A stretch of DNA of 64,000 nt from Cyanodermella asteris. Its lineage: Eukaryota > Ascomycota > Lecanoromycetes > Ostropales > Stictidaceae. The position numbers and the translations under genes were made by a program. The DNA lies in contig UYJD01000008.1 of assembly GCA_900618795.1 (NCBI GenBank), positions 124,001-188,000 on the forward strand, written 5' to 3'. This document shows positions 10,694 through 21,984 of the stretch, piece after piece (position 1 is the first letter of the stretch; each line of letters starts with the position of its first letter). The notes beneath the pieces were generated by a model. The model was given only the letters and a program-made list of their open reading frames with translations. It had not been told where the DNA came from and did not search any database.

Positions 10694-11698
10694 ATGTCTC
10701 CTGGCAGCATGGCTACCGATGATCAAAAAATCTGGATACCACACGTCGTTATTGATATGAGCGTTGTGAATTCTTCTGCGTCAATCACAGTCATGTGCAA
10801 CTACATACGATTCTACATCGAGGTCGACGCCAAGGACTTGGAAGAAAATGCCGTCTGTGAAGAGTTTGTTTCTTTCTGCGAAGCAGATGATGGAGAAGAA
10901 GATCTCGAGGAGTGGGCGATCGCTCCCTGCTTGCCGATCATGAGCAAACTTGCTCAACTTGACACAAAACGAGTCTTCACACTCGAGAACTACTTCTGCC
11001 CGCCGACTTTCTTCCTACGCCTCAAAACCACCAGAGGCGCATTGGTTGCCGAGAAATTTCAAGAAGATCAAGACCAGTCAGCATACTTTCAACCTCGCCT
11101 GAGCCTTGCGGATGCCAGAACTGCCCAGCCCGAAATAAAAAGACTGCCTCAATTCTCAGCTTCCAAGTTCGACATAATTCCAAAAACTGATTCAGACGGA
11201 ATCGACTATTGCGAAGTACCAAGTCGGGTTCGGAAGAGAAGGTGTGGCGACTGTATGGCCTTTAAGGCCGCTGCTGATAGCGAGAGTCTTTTGAGAGAAG
11301 TTGGAGTATACTCCAGACTACGCGAAGCTCGTGGGCAAGCGCCTCATCACATACCCGATTTCCATGGTCTTGTCGTCTTAGGTGGCGAACTCTTGGGATT
11401 TGTGATTGAGTACATCAGTCATAAAGGGACCCTGCTTCATTGTGCTGCCAATGCTTCCCCAGAGGATCGAAAGAGATGGACTGAGCAGATTGCACAGGAT
11501 CTCGAATACCTGCATACACTGGGCCTGTCATGGGGTGATGTCAAACCCGACAATGTCCTTATAGATCTGGATGGGAACGCGCACATAATTGACTTCGGAG
11601 GAGGATTCAGCTCAAACTGGGTGGACATGGAGCTAGCTGGCACCCCGGCAGGTGATTTGCAAGGCTTTGTTAGACTGAAAGCCTTCCTCGGATGCTGA
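10694..11698 (+). CDS. fungal protein-kinase-like protein with short C-lobe
   Basis: The 334-residue single-exon protein has an acidic N-terminal region of unknown type (about residues 1-170) followed by a compact kinase-like domain. A Lys in MAFKAAAD could be the ATP lysine and REVGVYSRL supplies the C-helix Glu. VIEYIS is the hinge, and the catalytic loop reads LSWGDVKPDNVLID with Asp, Lys and Asn present. The metal site reads HIIDFGGG. The protein ends soon after (TPAGDLQGFVRLKAFLG), so most of the C-lobe is absent. I believe the same ending occurs in related fungal kinase-like proteins, so it may be the natural end. ATG 10694 is the first of the frame. The substrate is unknown. Confidence 0.82.
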   Translation: MSPGSMATDDQKIWIPHVVIDMSVVNSSASITVMCNYIRFYIEVDAKDLEENAVCEEFVSFCEADDGEEDLEEWAIAPCLPIMSKLAQLDTKRVFTLENYFCPPTFFLRLKTTRGALVAEKFQEDQDQSAYFQPRLSLADARTAQPEIKRLPQFSASKFDIIPKTDSDGIDYCEVPSRVRKRRCGDCMAFKAAADSESLLREVGVYSRLREARGQAPHHIPDFHGLVVLGGELLGFVIEYISHKGTLLHCAANASPEDRKRWTEQIAQDLEYLHTLGLSWGDVKPDNVLIDLDGNAHIIDFGGGFSSNWVDMELAGTPAGDLQGFVRLKAFLGC

Positions 11699-11840
11699 TG
11701 AAGAATTGTTCTCCAAGTACTTCCGGCATCCAAATAGCCTACGAGTCCTCGATACCCTGTATCTACCCTGTTGAATGACAATAGCTCTGTGACGTGACGG
11801 ATGATGGTAACATGATTGCTGCGACGACCGCCTTCAGTTA

Positions 11841-12107
11841 TCATGGTATGCAGATTCTTGAAGCGCGGTCAGTCCTTCTCGGTCTTGCGTCAAGACGTCC
11901 TCTCAATTTTGCAGTGATTGTGTGGGCTATGGATGGCAAGTCCTTTTCGCCTGCCCATAGTCTCGCCTGCCCATAATAAAGCCGAAGTAATGGGCATCGA
12001 GTCGAAATGACAGGTAGCAGCGCATTGACGTCTCGTAGCTTCAAACGTCCCAGTACCAACAGAAAAAGCTTCTTGGGAAGCGCGTCAAGCCGAATGCCGG
12101 GCGGCAT
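11841..12107 (-). CDS. F-box-like short ORF
   Basis: The 88-codon frame begins MPPGIRLDALPKKLFLLVLG and continues RLKLRDVNALLPV, which fits the F-box pattern (LPxxLxxxILxxLxxxDVxxLxxV). No substrate-binding repeats follow before the stop, so this is either a fragment or one exon of a larger gene. It lies between two kinase genes and points the opposite way. F-box proteins normally link substrates to Skp1 in SCF ubiquitin ligases; that role is only inferred. Confidence 0.38.
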   Translation of the reverse strand: MPPGIRLDALPKKLFLLVLGRLKLRDVNALLPVISTRCPLLRLYYGQARLWAGEKDLPSIAHTITAKLRGRLDARPRRTDRASRICIP

Positions 12108-12278
12108 CGTTAGATATTGCTTCTGAAATAGATGTGTCCGTTGTTGGGAGAGAGAATCCGTGTTGATGGCTGGGTTGCCCAGCCAAGGCGTGTCACGTGG
12201 AGTCACCCGCTGTTTGTGTCGCGAAACGCCTCGACTTCTTCCCTTTTACACCTCTACAACCTGCGCACTTGCCACACC

Positions 12279-14747
12279 ATGAGTCGATTATCTGACGACG
12301 ATTGTCTGATCATCAAGCGCTGCCCTCTTGGGCCAAGTGTTAGAGAATTACAGCTCTCACTGCAGGCAGCCACAGACTCCAACAATGACGATTCACAACA
12401 GACTATTGCTTTTTCCCAGGACGCAAAAGAGGAGGAGTCGTCCAAAGACGACACTGAAGAGCCGGGTAGATCTCAGAGGCTGACTTCTGAAGACAAGAAA
12501 GACGCCATTTTAAAACTCGTCGGTGCTCTTCAACTACACAAAGTGGCTGCAAAGCTGCGCTCGCCAGAGAGTGGAAGAATAGTTGGCGGCGAGCTCGCGA
12601 CGATTTACAGCGGCCTTCTCACGGGTGATATCGATACCGCACTTTCCTTCCCCCTTGTCATTTCGGTGCTACAGAAAGCATCCGACGCCGAAATATGGAC
12701 CAAGGTCCTGCAGCTCATCTCCTCCGCCACGAGCACCACTCGAAGGACCCCTCCACCCAGCAGCAGAACCTCCTTGCCCGGCACCCCGCGGGTCAATAGC
12801 TCAGCGTCGCACGAAGGCGCGGACCAGACGCGAGCCTTCCTGGACGCCGCCCTCCGTGACGAATTCCACAAGCGCATATACAAAGAAGTCGCAGGCTTCT
12901 TCGAGAAGTACTTTGATGGCAAGAGCTGGACACAACAGGGCAAGGATATCTACAATGCAGTCAAGCACGAGCATTCCAGCGGACGGTGGACGGCTTTCCC
13001 CAAGTACCCCACCGAGCGCAGCGTCTGGGAATGGGTTTCGCGGTTCCAAGAGAAGCATCTCACCAAGGCACGCTGCGCCTTCTTCACTACCAAGAAGAGC
13101 AGCGAGATGATGGGCATTGACACTGAGGGCCAGCTCGATCTTCTGGTCAAGCCCCGCGCCAGACACACCTCAGATCTCCACGACTGGGCGGATGTGCGGG
13201 CCGCTGGCGAACACACCGTATCAACAACGCAAGGCAAGTTCTTGCAGCTTGCAAGATACGCCCGCAACGTCTTCAAGGCACAGCCGCGCCGCCGGTTCAT
13301 GCACGGGTTCACATTTCGAGGGACTGCCATGGAGCTGTATGTCTTTGACAGGTCGGGAGCCTACAGCGCTGCGCCGTTTGACGTCCACGCGCAACCGGAG
13401 CGCTTCGTCCGGGCGCTCGCCGGCTACTGCATGATGAGCGATGAAGAGCTGGGCATGGACACATTCACCGAACGCGAGGGGACCAAGGAGTTTGTCACTG
13501 TGACGAACGAGACGGGGGAAAATATGCGAGTGGAGTTGGAGCAAGTACCCATTGCGAGGCAGTCAGCGGTGGTTTGCCGCGGCACCAGCTGCTACACGAC
13601 GATGGAGGGCACGCACGTGGCCAAATTCTCCTGGGTGGCTGCCGAAAAATGCCTCACCGAGCCGGATCTGCTGACTGCTGCCCGTGAGAAGAATGTCAAA
13701 GGCGTCGCGCAACTCATTGGGCGGAAGAGGGTCGCCAGCGTGGCTGCGCTCCGCGAGAATCTCACATTTGTCAAGAGAAGGACATTCAAGAGCCGGCAGG
13801 AGGATGCTGATACCCTCAACAAGTCCCAGTCTTTCCAGTCCTTCCCCAAGCCGGCTTCTGGACAAAAGAGGAAGTCGGTCCACGCAGACGAGAGCTTTTC
13901 CGCCAAGCGGTCGCGGTCGAGCAGTCAGGCGACACGGTTGATTCAAGCGCACAGTATCAACGACAGCTTCGACGAATCACAGGGCTCGCAAGTGCCCGAA
14001 GGCGAGGCACCTTTCACGAACCGCGTGTTGTCGTGTCTAGTGGTTAAGCCAGCCGGCAGGCCTCTCGACAGCTTTACGTCAGTCCCGGAGTTGCTCAGGG
14101 TGTTTCGTGACGCGATCAAGGCCCACCGCTCGCTTTTGTTGGATGGCAACATCCTACATCGAGATATATCGCAGAACAATATCATCATCACAGATCCGGC
14201 TGAGAACGGCGGCTTCTCTGGCATGCTCATCGACCTGGACCTCGCAACGCAGGTTGACGAAGATGGGAACAATGCGCGCACAAACAACCCGGGAATGACT
14301 GGTACGCTCAAGTTTATGGCGATCGAGGTGGTTGAGTTGGCGCTCCAGGGCTCACGGCGGGACCTCGCGCATACATATCGCCATGACTTGGAGTCATTTT
14401 TTTATGTCTTCTTGTCCATGTGCATCAATTATGGATGGGAAGGAAAAGCTCCGAAAACGGATCCTCTCAGACATTGGTATGTTGGTTCATACGAAAGTAT
14501 TGTACGAGCGAAGATTGGTGATATTGTGCTTGATGGTTTCGAGAAACTCATCTTGGCTAAATTTTCCCCAGCATTTCAGCAGTTGAAAGGACTCGCAATG
14601 GAGCTTAGAGACTTGCTTTTTCTGCGTGGCAGCAAGCTGCAAACCGGGATTCCTGTTGAGGAGCCATCTGTGCTCTATGACAGAATGATTGGCGCTTTTG
14701 ATCGCAGCCTAGAAGAGCACACAACAGCAAAAGTAGCGACTCAATGA
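12279..14747 (+). CDS. FunK1-type fungal protein kinase
   Basis: This is an 822-residue single-exon protein of the fungal-specific FunK1 family. The start at 12279 (CACCATGAG) follows a pyrimidine-rich leader; an upstream in-frame ATG at 12132 lies in poor context. The N-terminal third is charged and helical. The middle contains FunK1 hallmarks such as HGFTFRGTAMELYVFDRSG. A low-complexity Ser/Arg insert (KRSRSSSQATRL) precedes the C-lobe, which has LHRDISQNNIIIT (HRD near residue 627) and a modified metal motif LIDLDLA in place of DFG, then GTLKFMAIEVV and HDLESFFYVF. The catalytic residues are present, so activity is plausible. FunK1 kinases are expanded in many fungi; their substrates are poorly known. 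Confidence 0.92.
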   Translation: MSRLSDDDCLIIKRCPLGPSVRELQLSLQAATDSNNDDSQQTIAFSQDAKEEESSKDDTEEPGRSQRLTSEDKKDAILKLVGALQLHKVAAKLRSPESGRIVGGELATIYSGLLTGDIDTALSFPLVISVLQKASDAEIWTKVLQLISSATSTTRRTPPPSSRTSLPGTPRVNSSASHEGADQTRAFLDAALRDEFHKRIYKEVAGFFEKYFDGKSWTQQGKDIYNAVKHEHSSGRWTAFPKYPTERSVWEWVSRFQEKHLTKARCAFFTTKKSSEMMGIDTEGQLDLLVKPRARHTSDLHDWADVRAAGEHTVSTTQGKFLQLARYARNVFKAQPRRRFMHGFTFRGTAMELYVFDRSGAYSAAPFDVHAQPERFVRALAGYCMMSDEELGMDTFTEREGTKEFVTVTNETGENMRVELEQVPIARQSAVVCRGTSCYTTMEGTHVAKFSWVAAEKCLTEPDLLTAAREKNVKGVAQLIGRKRVASVAALRENLTFVKRRTFKSRQEDADTLNKSQSFQSFPKPASGQKRKSVHADESFSAKRSRSSSQATRLIQAHSINDSFDESQGSQVPEGEAPFTNRVLSCLVVKPAGRPLDSFTSVPELLRVFRDAIKAHRSLLLDGNILHRDISQNNIIITDPAENGGFSGMLIDLDLATQVDEDGNNARTNNPGMTGTLKFMAIEVVELALQGSRRDLAHTYRHDLESFFYVFLSMCINYGWEGKAPKTDPLRHWYVGSYESIVRAKIGDIVLDGFEKLILAKFSPAFQQLKGLAMELRDLLFLRGSKLQTGIPVEEPSVLYDRMIGAFDRSLEEHTTAKVATQ

Positions 14748-16039
14748 GGACATTTGTTTCGGCTTGTCGATCCTTGAAATGTTTGATGTCCACACTTTAG
14801 AGTGCAGCAGCTAACCCATTACACTCACAATATTGATGCGTAGGTCGGAATGCAATAGTAAATGGATCAAGCTTCCCCGCAACACGCAGCTTGAGGCGTC
14901 TGAACATATCGTACGGCCATCGTCTTGTCCTTCCCGTTTGCGCTTTCTTTCATGACCACGGATTTTCATGTGATGAGTGTGGCGCCAGATCTTCAACCAC
15001 TGCCTGGGCAAAAGTCCAACCATTTGTCGGCAGGTCATGCCACGTTCTTTCATTCAATCCCATATTTTGAACGCATGGCCGGCTCAAGGGCTCTTTTGCA
15101 CAAGTTTTTCTTGGCCTCTTTGGGCCACTATTGCGCTGAATGCTGCCGACAGCACGTGCCAAGATCAAGATGGGGCCTCTGTCGGATATTTTCGGGTCTG
15201 CGCGCATCGCAATAAGCGTTGGACACCACTGCAGATCATGTGGCACGCAAAGACCCCGCCAAGCCCCTCGAGTGCAATCTGCTCTTTGCCCGACATGACA
15301 CAATCCTCCAGGTCAGGCAATGTCGGGGATAGGACATATAGGCTATTTAGCCAACCGTTTTCTCTTCATATTTCGAGATCAGTGTAGCCTCGGTCATAGT
15401 CACAATCTGGATTGTGTACCGTCGCATTTCGCCTACTGGTCAACGAAATTTTCCGTTGAGATCGACGCATCGTTAGTGATATCCGCTTTCGCTGGCGATG
15501 GCGGTAAGTCTCGAGATGAGGTTAATTTGGAAATCATACTGATGGTCTGCAGAGGGGCGATGAAGCCCTCGCCGGGCATGAAGAGAAGGATATACCCAGT
15601 CATCGATTCCCGCCAACCGACAGCGACCGAACGATCTGGTTCAAGGGCTACTACATCTCAATCGTGAACCAAGAGACCGATGAGCAAGTCGCCTCTGAGA
15701 ACAACAATCCACCCAGCGGTGAATACGCAGCTTACAGAGTGCCGGCTCAGTTCACTTGTTATATTCGGGGGGCAAGCGTCTATTTCCAAGTCTAGGCAGA
15801 CATGGCCAGCTGCAAGCCCATACTGGTATTGATCATATAACCATCGTCGTGGCCACACCAAATTGTCAGGGAAACGTCCTGTTTGTCGCCCTGGGGAAAC
15901 AACGTAGCGATAGCACCTGTGGTATTCAGGTTCGGCTGCCCCCTTTCCCATTTCCACAGACGGCTGTTTTTAACAGCTTTTCGCAATGGCTCAGGTAGCA
16001 TTGAGATACAGGTGATTGGAGCATTGGTGTAGAGATCTT
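14748..16039. other. intergenic, no firm gene
   Basis: Open frames at 15658-15957 and 15792-16043 (minus) lie just beyond the 3' end of the next gene and could be downstream exons of it, but phases do not fit cleanly. Otherwise I see nothing. Confidence 0.5.
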
Positions 16040-16869
16040 TCATCTCTGTGTACGGTCAAAAATCTGATTTTCAAAGAGCAATGGAAATATACCTCGTTTC
16101 TCGTTTGAGGGTGGGTCGCGCGCTGGAACATCTTTTCCGCCTTCTTCCATACACCATCGAGGTCGCTTCCTGTTGTTTCTGCGCTCTTGTTTTGGACTCT
16201 CTAGACCTGATAGGCTTTAGCACGGCACCAGAGTTGGCTCACCTAATACGTACTTGCGATGAATGCACTGTAAGTTGAACAGTTTACTAAACAGTCCTCG
16301 TCCTCCCGCAGTAATCGAAGAGTGCGCAAGACTTCATCGGGCCATATCTGTGGCAATTCTGGCTCAATATCGACCAAGAGGCACTCAAAAATGTCTGAGG
16401 CCATCGATCCCACGGCCCATGTGGTCGGGGGAAAAGCCACAGCCCAGGAAATGATAGCATCAGGATGCAAATTGCTTATCTGCTCGCACCTTCTCCTTGT
16501 CGATTCTTTCCTGATTTTTACCTCTTCCGAATCAAATTTTGAGTCTTTTGGGCCACTGAAGATGGTGGTGATGTTCCTTCTGAACACTGCGGATTGTTTG
16601 GACAGACCTTTCGCGAATACCTCTCCTCTGCTGGTTTGAGCTTTTGCTCTGAGATCTCTGCTCTCTCGCCATGCGCGGTCCATTCTGTTCTTTCTCAGCG
16701 TGTCAGTATCGTTGACGAGGTTGCCGACGGAAGCCGATAACTTGGAACAGAGTTCTTGCAGAGTGTCCCATTGATCGTCTGTTGGATGTAGCCTTGGAAG
16801 TGTATTCCGCAGAGCCTGGGCCTTTCCGACCAGGTTTTTCATTTGGGTGAGGACTGTGGCGGTCGACAT
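16040..16869 (-). CDS. orphan protein, three-exon model, mostly helical
   Basis: Exon 1 (16254-16869) starts at MSTATVLTQMKNLVGKAQAL and encodes about 205 residues, strongly helical and charged. Donor GTACGT and acceptor CAACAG remove 16170-16253, joining to exon 2 (16093-16169: SDLDGVWKKAEKMFQRATH). A third junction with acceptor near 16046 then reaches a stop almost at once, giving about 232 residues. I do not recognise the family. The helical, coiled N-terminus resembles accessory domains seen beside fungal STAND and AAA proteins, but that is inference. The gene is divergent from the AAA gene, sharing a 567-bp upstream region. The 3' end is uncertain. Confidence 0.5.
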
Positions 16870-17436
16870 GGTGTCACGTGAGTGGTATAAGACAACGAGA
16901 GCGGAACGAGAGGCCTTGCTTGGCATAAGTACTTGTGTGGCGCGTCCTGCCGCAGAGCGGGGCAAGTTCCCAAAGTTGTGCGCAACATGAATTTCTACAG
17001 GGCCGCATAAGTCTGGAAAGCATAAGCTCCACTCTGTCGATGGAGGTTCAGCACTGAGGTTTGGCCTTGCGCCCGCGACCGTCAACTACTCTCCATGGCC
17101 AATCATCTACCTACCGGGGACACGGAACGTCTCACCTCGGTTCCGCACTAGTGCGTTAGCTGTCTCACTTCGGACAGCTACAACACAGAGTACATGAGAA
17201 GGTTGAGAAACGCGATGCACTAACCTTTCTGGCCCGAGTCAAGGCTTGTGGACCTCGCGTGTTTCCACTGGAATAATGTCCAGCACAACAGAAGCCCACT
17301 GCTGTGCTCGCAACAGACGACTTGCCGGTACCTCCAAGCTCCTTACGGGGCAAGATATAAATTGGCCAACATTTCCGGCGGTCCTGTTGGTTCAGCAAAT
17401 ATTTCAGTCTACATCAAACGATATCAATAATCCACG
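16870..17436. promoter_or_regulatory. shared upstream region of two divergent genes
   Basis: The 567 bp lie between the start of the orphan gene (minus) and the AAA ATPase (plus). A TATAAAT sequence lies near 17355, about 80 bp before the AAA start. No coding signal is seen. Co-regulation of the pair is possible but unproven. Confidence 0.4.
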
Positions 17437-19832
17437 ATGGCTGCCGTTTCTTCCGAACAGCTTTCGCATACTCCCCCTCACAGCCCTCGATTGTACCCAT
17501 CCGATCCAGTTGCACCTCTGCATATCGAGAAGGTCCTCATCGGACTGAATGCAGTCATCGATCGACTTGACAAATATCATTCTGCAAAATTGGACCCAAC
17601 TGGCAAAAGAGCCGTCGCATCGAAACTTGAGCACAGGAGCGTTGATGAGATGTATGCAAGTCTGCAGCTTGACCTTTCATAACTGACCCAAAACGCAGCT
17701 GGGACAACAAAGCATACAAATACAAGATCCAGGCCGATGTTGAAGACGCAACTATTGATGAGCTGGACGAATTCGCCTTCGTGATCAGGAATCGGACCGG
17801 TAGTTGTTTTCATATTGCAGGACTGTATCCAGCTGACCACCCTGACAGACCGGAAGTCTTTCCAGAAGACCGTCTTCCTGGACATCAAGTCCAGCCACGT
17901 TTGCAAGGCCCTGCAAGATGTCTTGAGGGGGGTCCGCGCCGTTTCTCTTGTAGAAGACAAGCCATCAGTGAGTTTCCACATCCTCGTTCTCAAAGACCAT
18001 ACTCACTTTGTCAGGTGGAACGAAACGTCCTCTTTCATTTCGAGCACGAAATTACTGCCTACCAGCATCAAGAAAGTGCCGCCCTACCGTTCAGAGGCCT
18101 GCGGGAGCTTGACCTGCTGCTCAATCACATTAAAAGCAGCTATGCGAGCACGGGAGCATCCCTCACCCCGCTCAAAGACGCGGGCTGCGTTACATACGAA
18201 CTCCTCTGGGCGCTCTTCAAGCCTAACGCTGTGGTATACACCACCTGTCCTGGCACCAACAAATCTCGTTGCCTAATCTTCGACCATGGCGAGGACATCA
18301 CCAGACGTGACGGCACCAAATACTGGCAACTCAACTGCCGCTATCTGGATTTCAATGGCACCAGGCTTTGCGAGATGTCCACAAAGCTCGCGATCGAGCC
18401 TTTCAAGGGAACTAAAATCATCAACTCGCTAGAAGTCTTTCCGCTTGAATTCCACACTCACTCTTCCTCAGTCAGATCTCGCCTAGTCCATCGCGGAAAG
18501 ATATTCAGATCGCTCATGGGCACACACCATCGCCACTGCGAAGGTGCAGCATTCACCAAAGACAAAGATGGCAATAAGATCAAGTTCACCGCTCATGAGA
18601 GAGTCATGATTGATGCATCATTCTTCCGCAAGATGCAGCCCGGCTACTTCAAACAGCAGGGCCTAGACGAGGATTGTTTCAGCTTTTGCGTTCCCGTGAG
18701 CTCGGAGGAACCCTCAAACAAGAGCCAGTCGGAGTCGGTCTTGTCTATCCCAGAGGCTCTGACTGACCAAGACTATTTGATCTGTTGTCCTACTGTGCCT
18801 GGATTCTGCTTCAGCACGAAGATTTGGGGTAAGGAGGCTCAATTTATTCGAGATCAGAGCTGACATCGGCTTAGGAGAGTTTGCCATTGACAACATCCGT
18901 GAAGTCGAATGGTCCCACCATCCATACAACTGCCTGTCGTTGCCAGCAGACCAGAAGCAGGTAATAATGGCTCTGGCTCAGCGTGCGAGTGCTGGTGATG
19001 CAAGCACGTTTGACGATTTCGTCGTAGGCAAGGGTCGTGGTCTGAATATACTTCTACAGTTTGTACCACTGTCGTTTTGTAGAGCGTTCACTGACCAGTG
19101 CAGTGGTAGCCCAGGGCTTGGCAAAACTCTGACAGCTGAAGCAGTTGCCGAGCATCTTCAAAGGCCTCTTTATTCGGTATGGTCTCTGTGTCTTGACATC
19201 AACCTTTACAGGCTGACATCTCCAAGATTGCGGCCAGTGAAATGGGTCTCGATGCCGCACAGCTGGACGCTGGTCTCTCCAAGATATTCACCATCGCGAA
19301 ACACTGGAATGCCATTCTTCTGCTCGACGAGGCTGATGTCTATCTTGAAAGACGCTCGAGCGCAAACCTAGTTCACAACAGCCTCGTCTCTGTGTTCCTT
19401 CGCCGGATGGAGTACTGTGAAGCTATCATGTTCCTGACAACAAACAGAGCGTCTCAATTTGACGAGGCGATCCTCAGCCGGATTCACCTGATGCTGAAGT
19501 ACAGCGCACTCGATCAAAATGCCAAAGCGTCGCTGTGGTGGAGCTTCTTGGGAAAAGCTCGCACATCACACGGAATTCCACAGGTGACGCCGAAGGAAGT
19601 CCGAAAGCTCGCTGGGAACAATCTCAATGGGCGACAGGTGAGCTGCGCAAAATCTTTGTGGTTAAAAGCTGACATCAAATAAATCAAGAACGTCGTTGCG
19701 ACTGCGCATGCTCTGGCGACATCGGAGGGTTCCATGGTGACGAATGCGCAGCTTGTGAAAGCATTGGAAGCTAACAAGGAGTTCATGCGCGAATTCACCA
19801 ATGCAGATGTGGCGGACAGCATCTATAGCTAG
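17437..19832 (+). CDS. AAA+ ATPase with N-terminal DUF7025-like region
   Basis: This is a multi-exon gene. Supported introns are 17652-17698, 17968-18014, 18829-18874, 19059-19103, 19177-19211 and 19638-19688; one near 17780-17815 is uncertain in phase. The N-terminal part matches the DUF7025 region of fungal AAA proteins (YTTCPGTNKSRCLIFDHGED, YLDFNGT). Splicing at 19059 yields Walker A as LLHGSPGLGKTLTAEAVAEH, followed by Walker B ILLLDEADVYLERR and sensor 1 FLTTNRASQFDEAILSRIH, then a lid helix and a C-terminal helix (TNAQLVKALEANKEFMREF). All ATPase motifs are intact, so activity is likely. Family members are large in number and mostly uncharacterised. No targeting signal is seen. Confidence 0.9.
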
Positions 19833-20145
19833 AACTTGATCTGCTGCTGTTCTTATAAGTCGAGCACAGCTATCCTGCAGATTTGTACATGTAGAATTGG
19901 GCTCTGAAAACAACAGAATGCGAATCTGCATCCAAGCCCACAAAAATGGTGTTTCGTAGCACGACCATCCAAACGAGCATGGAGACATTGCACTCGCACG
20001 CCTTTGAGTCAGCAGCCTCATCGCTCTCTACACAAGGATAAAAATTCGTCGCGTGAGGTCTCTATTTGGTGCTCGTGTAGTGTGTAACAATCTTGCGACG
20101 CCTAAAAGCCAAGGCGGCAGCGGTAGGCTTGTCATGTTGCAGGCC
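19833..20145. other. intergenic between converging genes
   Basis: This short spacer between the 3' ends of the AAA gene and the eEF1A-like gene has no coding signal. Confidence 0.5.
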
Positions 20146-21581
20146 CTATGCATATTGCTCCGAGCTTGACACATCCCGAGCCACCCAGAGAGGGTCTGCA
20201 AATCCATCCGGCAACACATTTGAGAAGTCGAGCGTGCCAGATGGCTGATTTTTCAGCATGGTAAGGAGCGTCGTATGTATGAAACTTCAGATCGCGGACA
20301 TTTGTCCTTCGGAAAGACCTACCAGGGACAGCTTCAATGTCCTCGCCCACAGTCAACTGACCACTGTGCAGCGTGCCAGCGATCAGCAACGTCGCCCATT
20401 TCGACTGCCTTCAGTGTTCGCTAGCGGATCTTGAATGTCTGGGTTATTGTGTGCGAGAGTCCCCCCGACGCCTCCCATTTCGGACGAAGGCTTGGATCCA
20501 GTGGAAACGGACGGTCGACAGATAACTACTTGGCCCAAGTCATGATCCGTCTGCACGACGAGCTTCAAAGCCCAGACGATTCGTTAGTGTAGCTGGCTGC
20601 TACACCTGGAAAGAGGCGGTTTGGATGACAATAAGCATGAAAAGTACACACCGAAAAACTCGTCAAAAGCCCGGCAATTTGGCAAGAGAGTGGCTTCGAT
20701 TGTCACATCTCTTCGTTTTGCGTCCGTCACAAGATTCATTCTGAGTTGGCAGTGAATGCACGGGTAAACGACAATCTCAGCCAATACATCGAAGCAGAAA
20801 CACTCGCCGCAATATCGTTTGCCTCGGACACCACTGGCTGCATTCAAGTTGCCGGTGCAAGGTCGCTGATGGAAGCATCAAGAACTTGCAGGAGAGATTG
20901 ATTTTCCACCTCTGAATCGGTAGCCACATCAGGCATCACGTTTTTGCCATTCAGAGCCGAGATTGGTAAAATCCTGCTCGATCAGTATTGACTGAAGAAA
21001 CCGAAGAGCTCACGTACATCAACTTTGACTCCGGAACACCTTGGAAGGTGTTTCTGGCAGCTCCTTCGATCTCTTGCAGTACAGCTGCATCCCAAGCGAC
21101 CAGGTCACTGAATATTGATCAGCTTCACTCCCAATGTGCCTACAGAGTTTATTCATACCATTTGTTCACCAAAGCGATGATAGATGTCTTGGTTGTCGGG
21201 TCAATCCCTGCTTGCGTCAAGGCGATGTGATCCTGGACCAGCTTCCAGTCTTTGCAGGCAACCGATGCGTCAATCAGATACAGCATGAGGTGTGCGTTCT
21301 TGATACTGGTGTCGACTTGCCAAAGACCGTGTTGGGACTCAAACTCCAATGGACGGCCCTTCGAAGACAAATGTCCCGCTATCTTATCGTATTCAACAAT
21401 TCCTCCTTTTGCCATAGATTCAAAGGTTGACAAGTCGATTCCAGCCTAAGTCTCTATCAGATGACACCATTTTCGTGGGGAGAGTACTTACAGCATACAA
21501 GAGTCGGCCCAGCAAGGTTGCTTTCCCGGACCCAGACAACCCGGCGAGTTCTATCGTGATGTGCTTTTTGCGGGTCGACAT
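20146..21581 (-). CDS. degenerate eEF1A-like GTPase-fold protein
   Basis: The minus strand reads MSTRKKHITIELAGLSGSGK, then intron 21446-21491, exon 21159-21445, intron 21108-21158, exon to about 21019, intron of 44 nt, and a further exon. The translation follows eEF1A: P-loop GLSGSGKAT (usual GHVDSGKST), LYLIDAS where eEF1A has VIDAPGHRD, NKCD where it has NKMD, and LPISALNGKNV where it has VPISGFNGDN. Near 20280-20390 GTLHSGQLTVGEDIEAVPG and VRDLKFH match the domain 2 barrel. Between them lies an unrelated Cys-containing stretch. The switch II His and Gly are gone, so elongation activity is very unlikely. The 3' exons do not join cleanly; the gene may be decaying or my model incomplete. Confidence 0.58.
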
Positions 21582-21984
21582 GCTTGTGTCGAGAGCTTAA
21601 GTCAACTAGAAGAGCAGAGGGTACGTTGCAAGACGGTTGTCCACGCCTGACATAATCCGTGGTTCCGGCCGCGCAGCATGCAAAGCGTAGTCGAGCGAAG
21701 CATTCAGCGATGTGCGTGGCTAAAGTTCGATCTTCAATTCAGACAGGGCGTTTAAATGACTCCGTCGTGAAGTGTTCGGTGCACACAGAGCAGGACCCTG
21801 AAGCCAGAGCTTCTACGTACTGGGTGCCAAGGGGCCGTTCCTTTGACTACTCAAGTGCCTCGCGCCAAGTTTTACCTTGCGAACGAAACGAGATACGCTT
21901 CAGCATCTGCGCTACCCTCGACCCTGCACCAGAGCCCAAAAGACTGCCGGAAGCGGAGACGTGCAAGATACGACAGAATCATCC
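21582..21984. promoter_or_regulatory. 403-bp head-to-head promoter region
   Basis: This is the only sequence between the start of the eEF1A-like gene (minus, 21581) and the NACHT/ankyrin gene (plus, 21985). A reading frame continues upstream of 21985 without an ATG in frame until that codon. The arrangement suggests a shared promoter. Confidence 0.45.
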
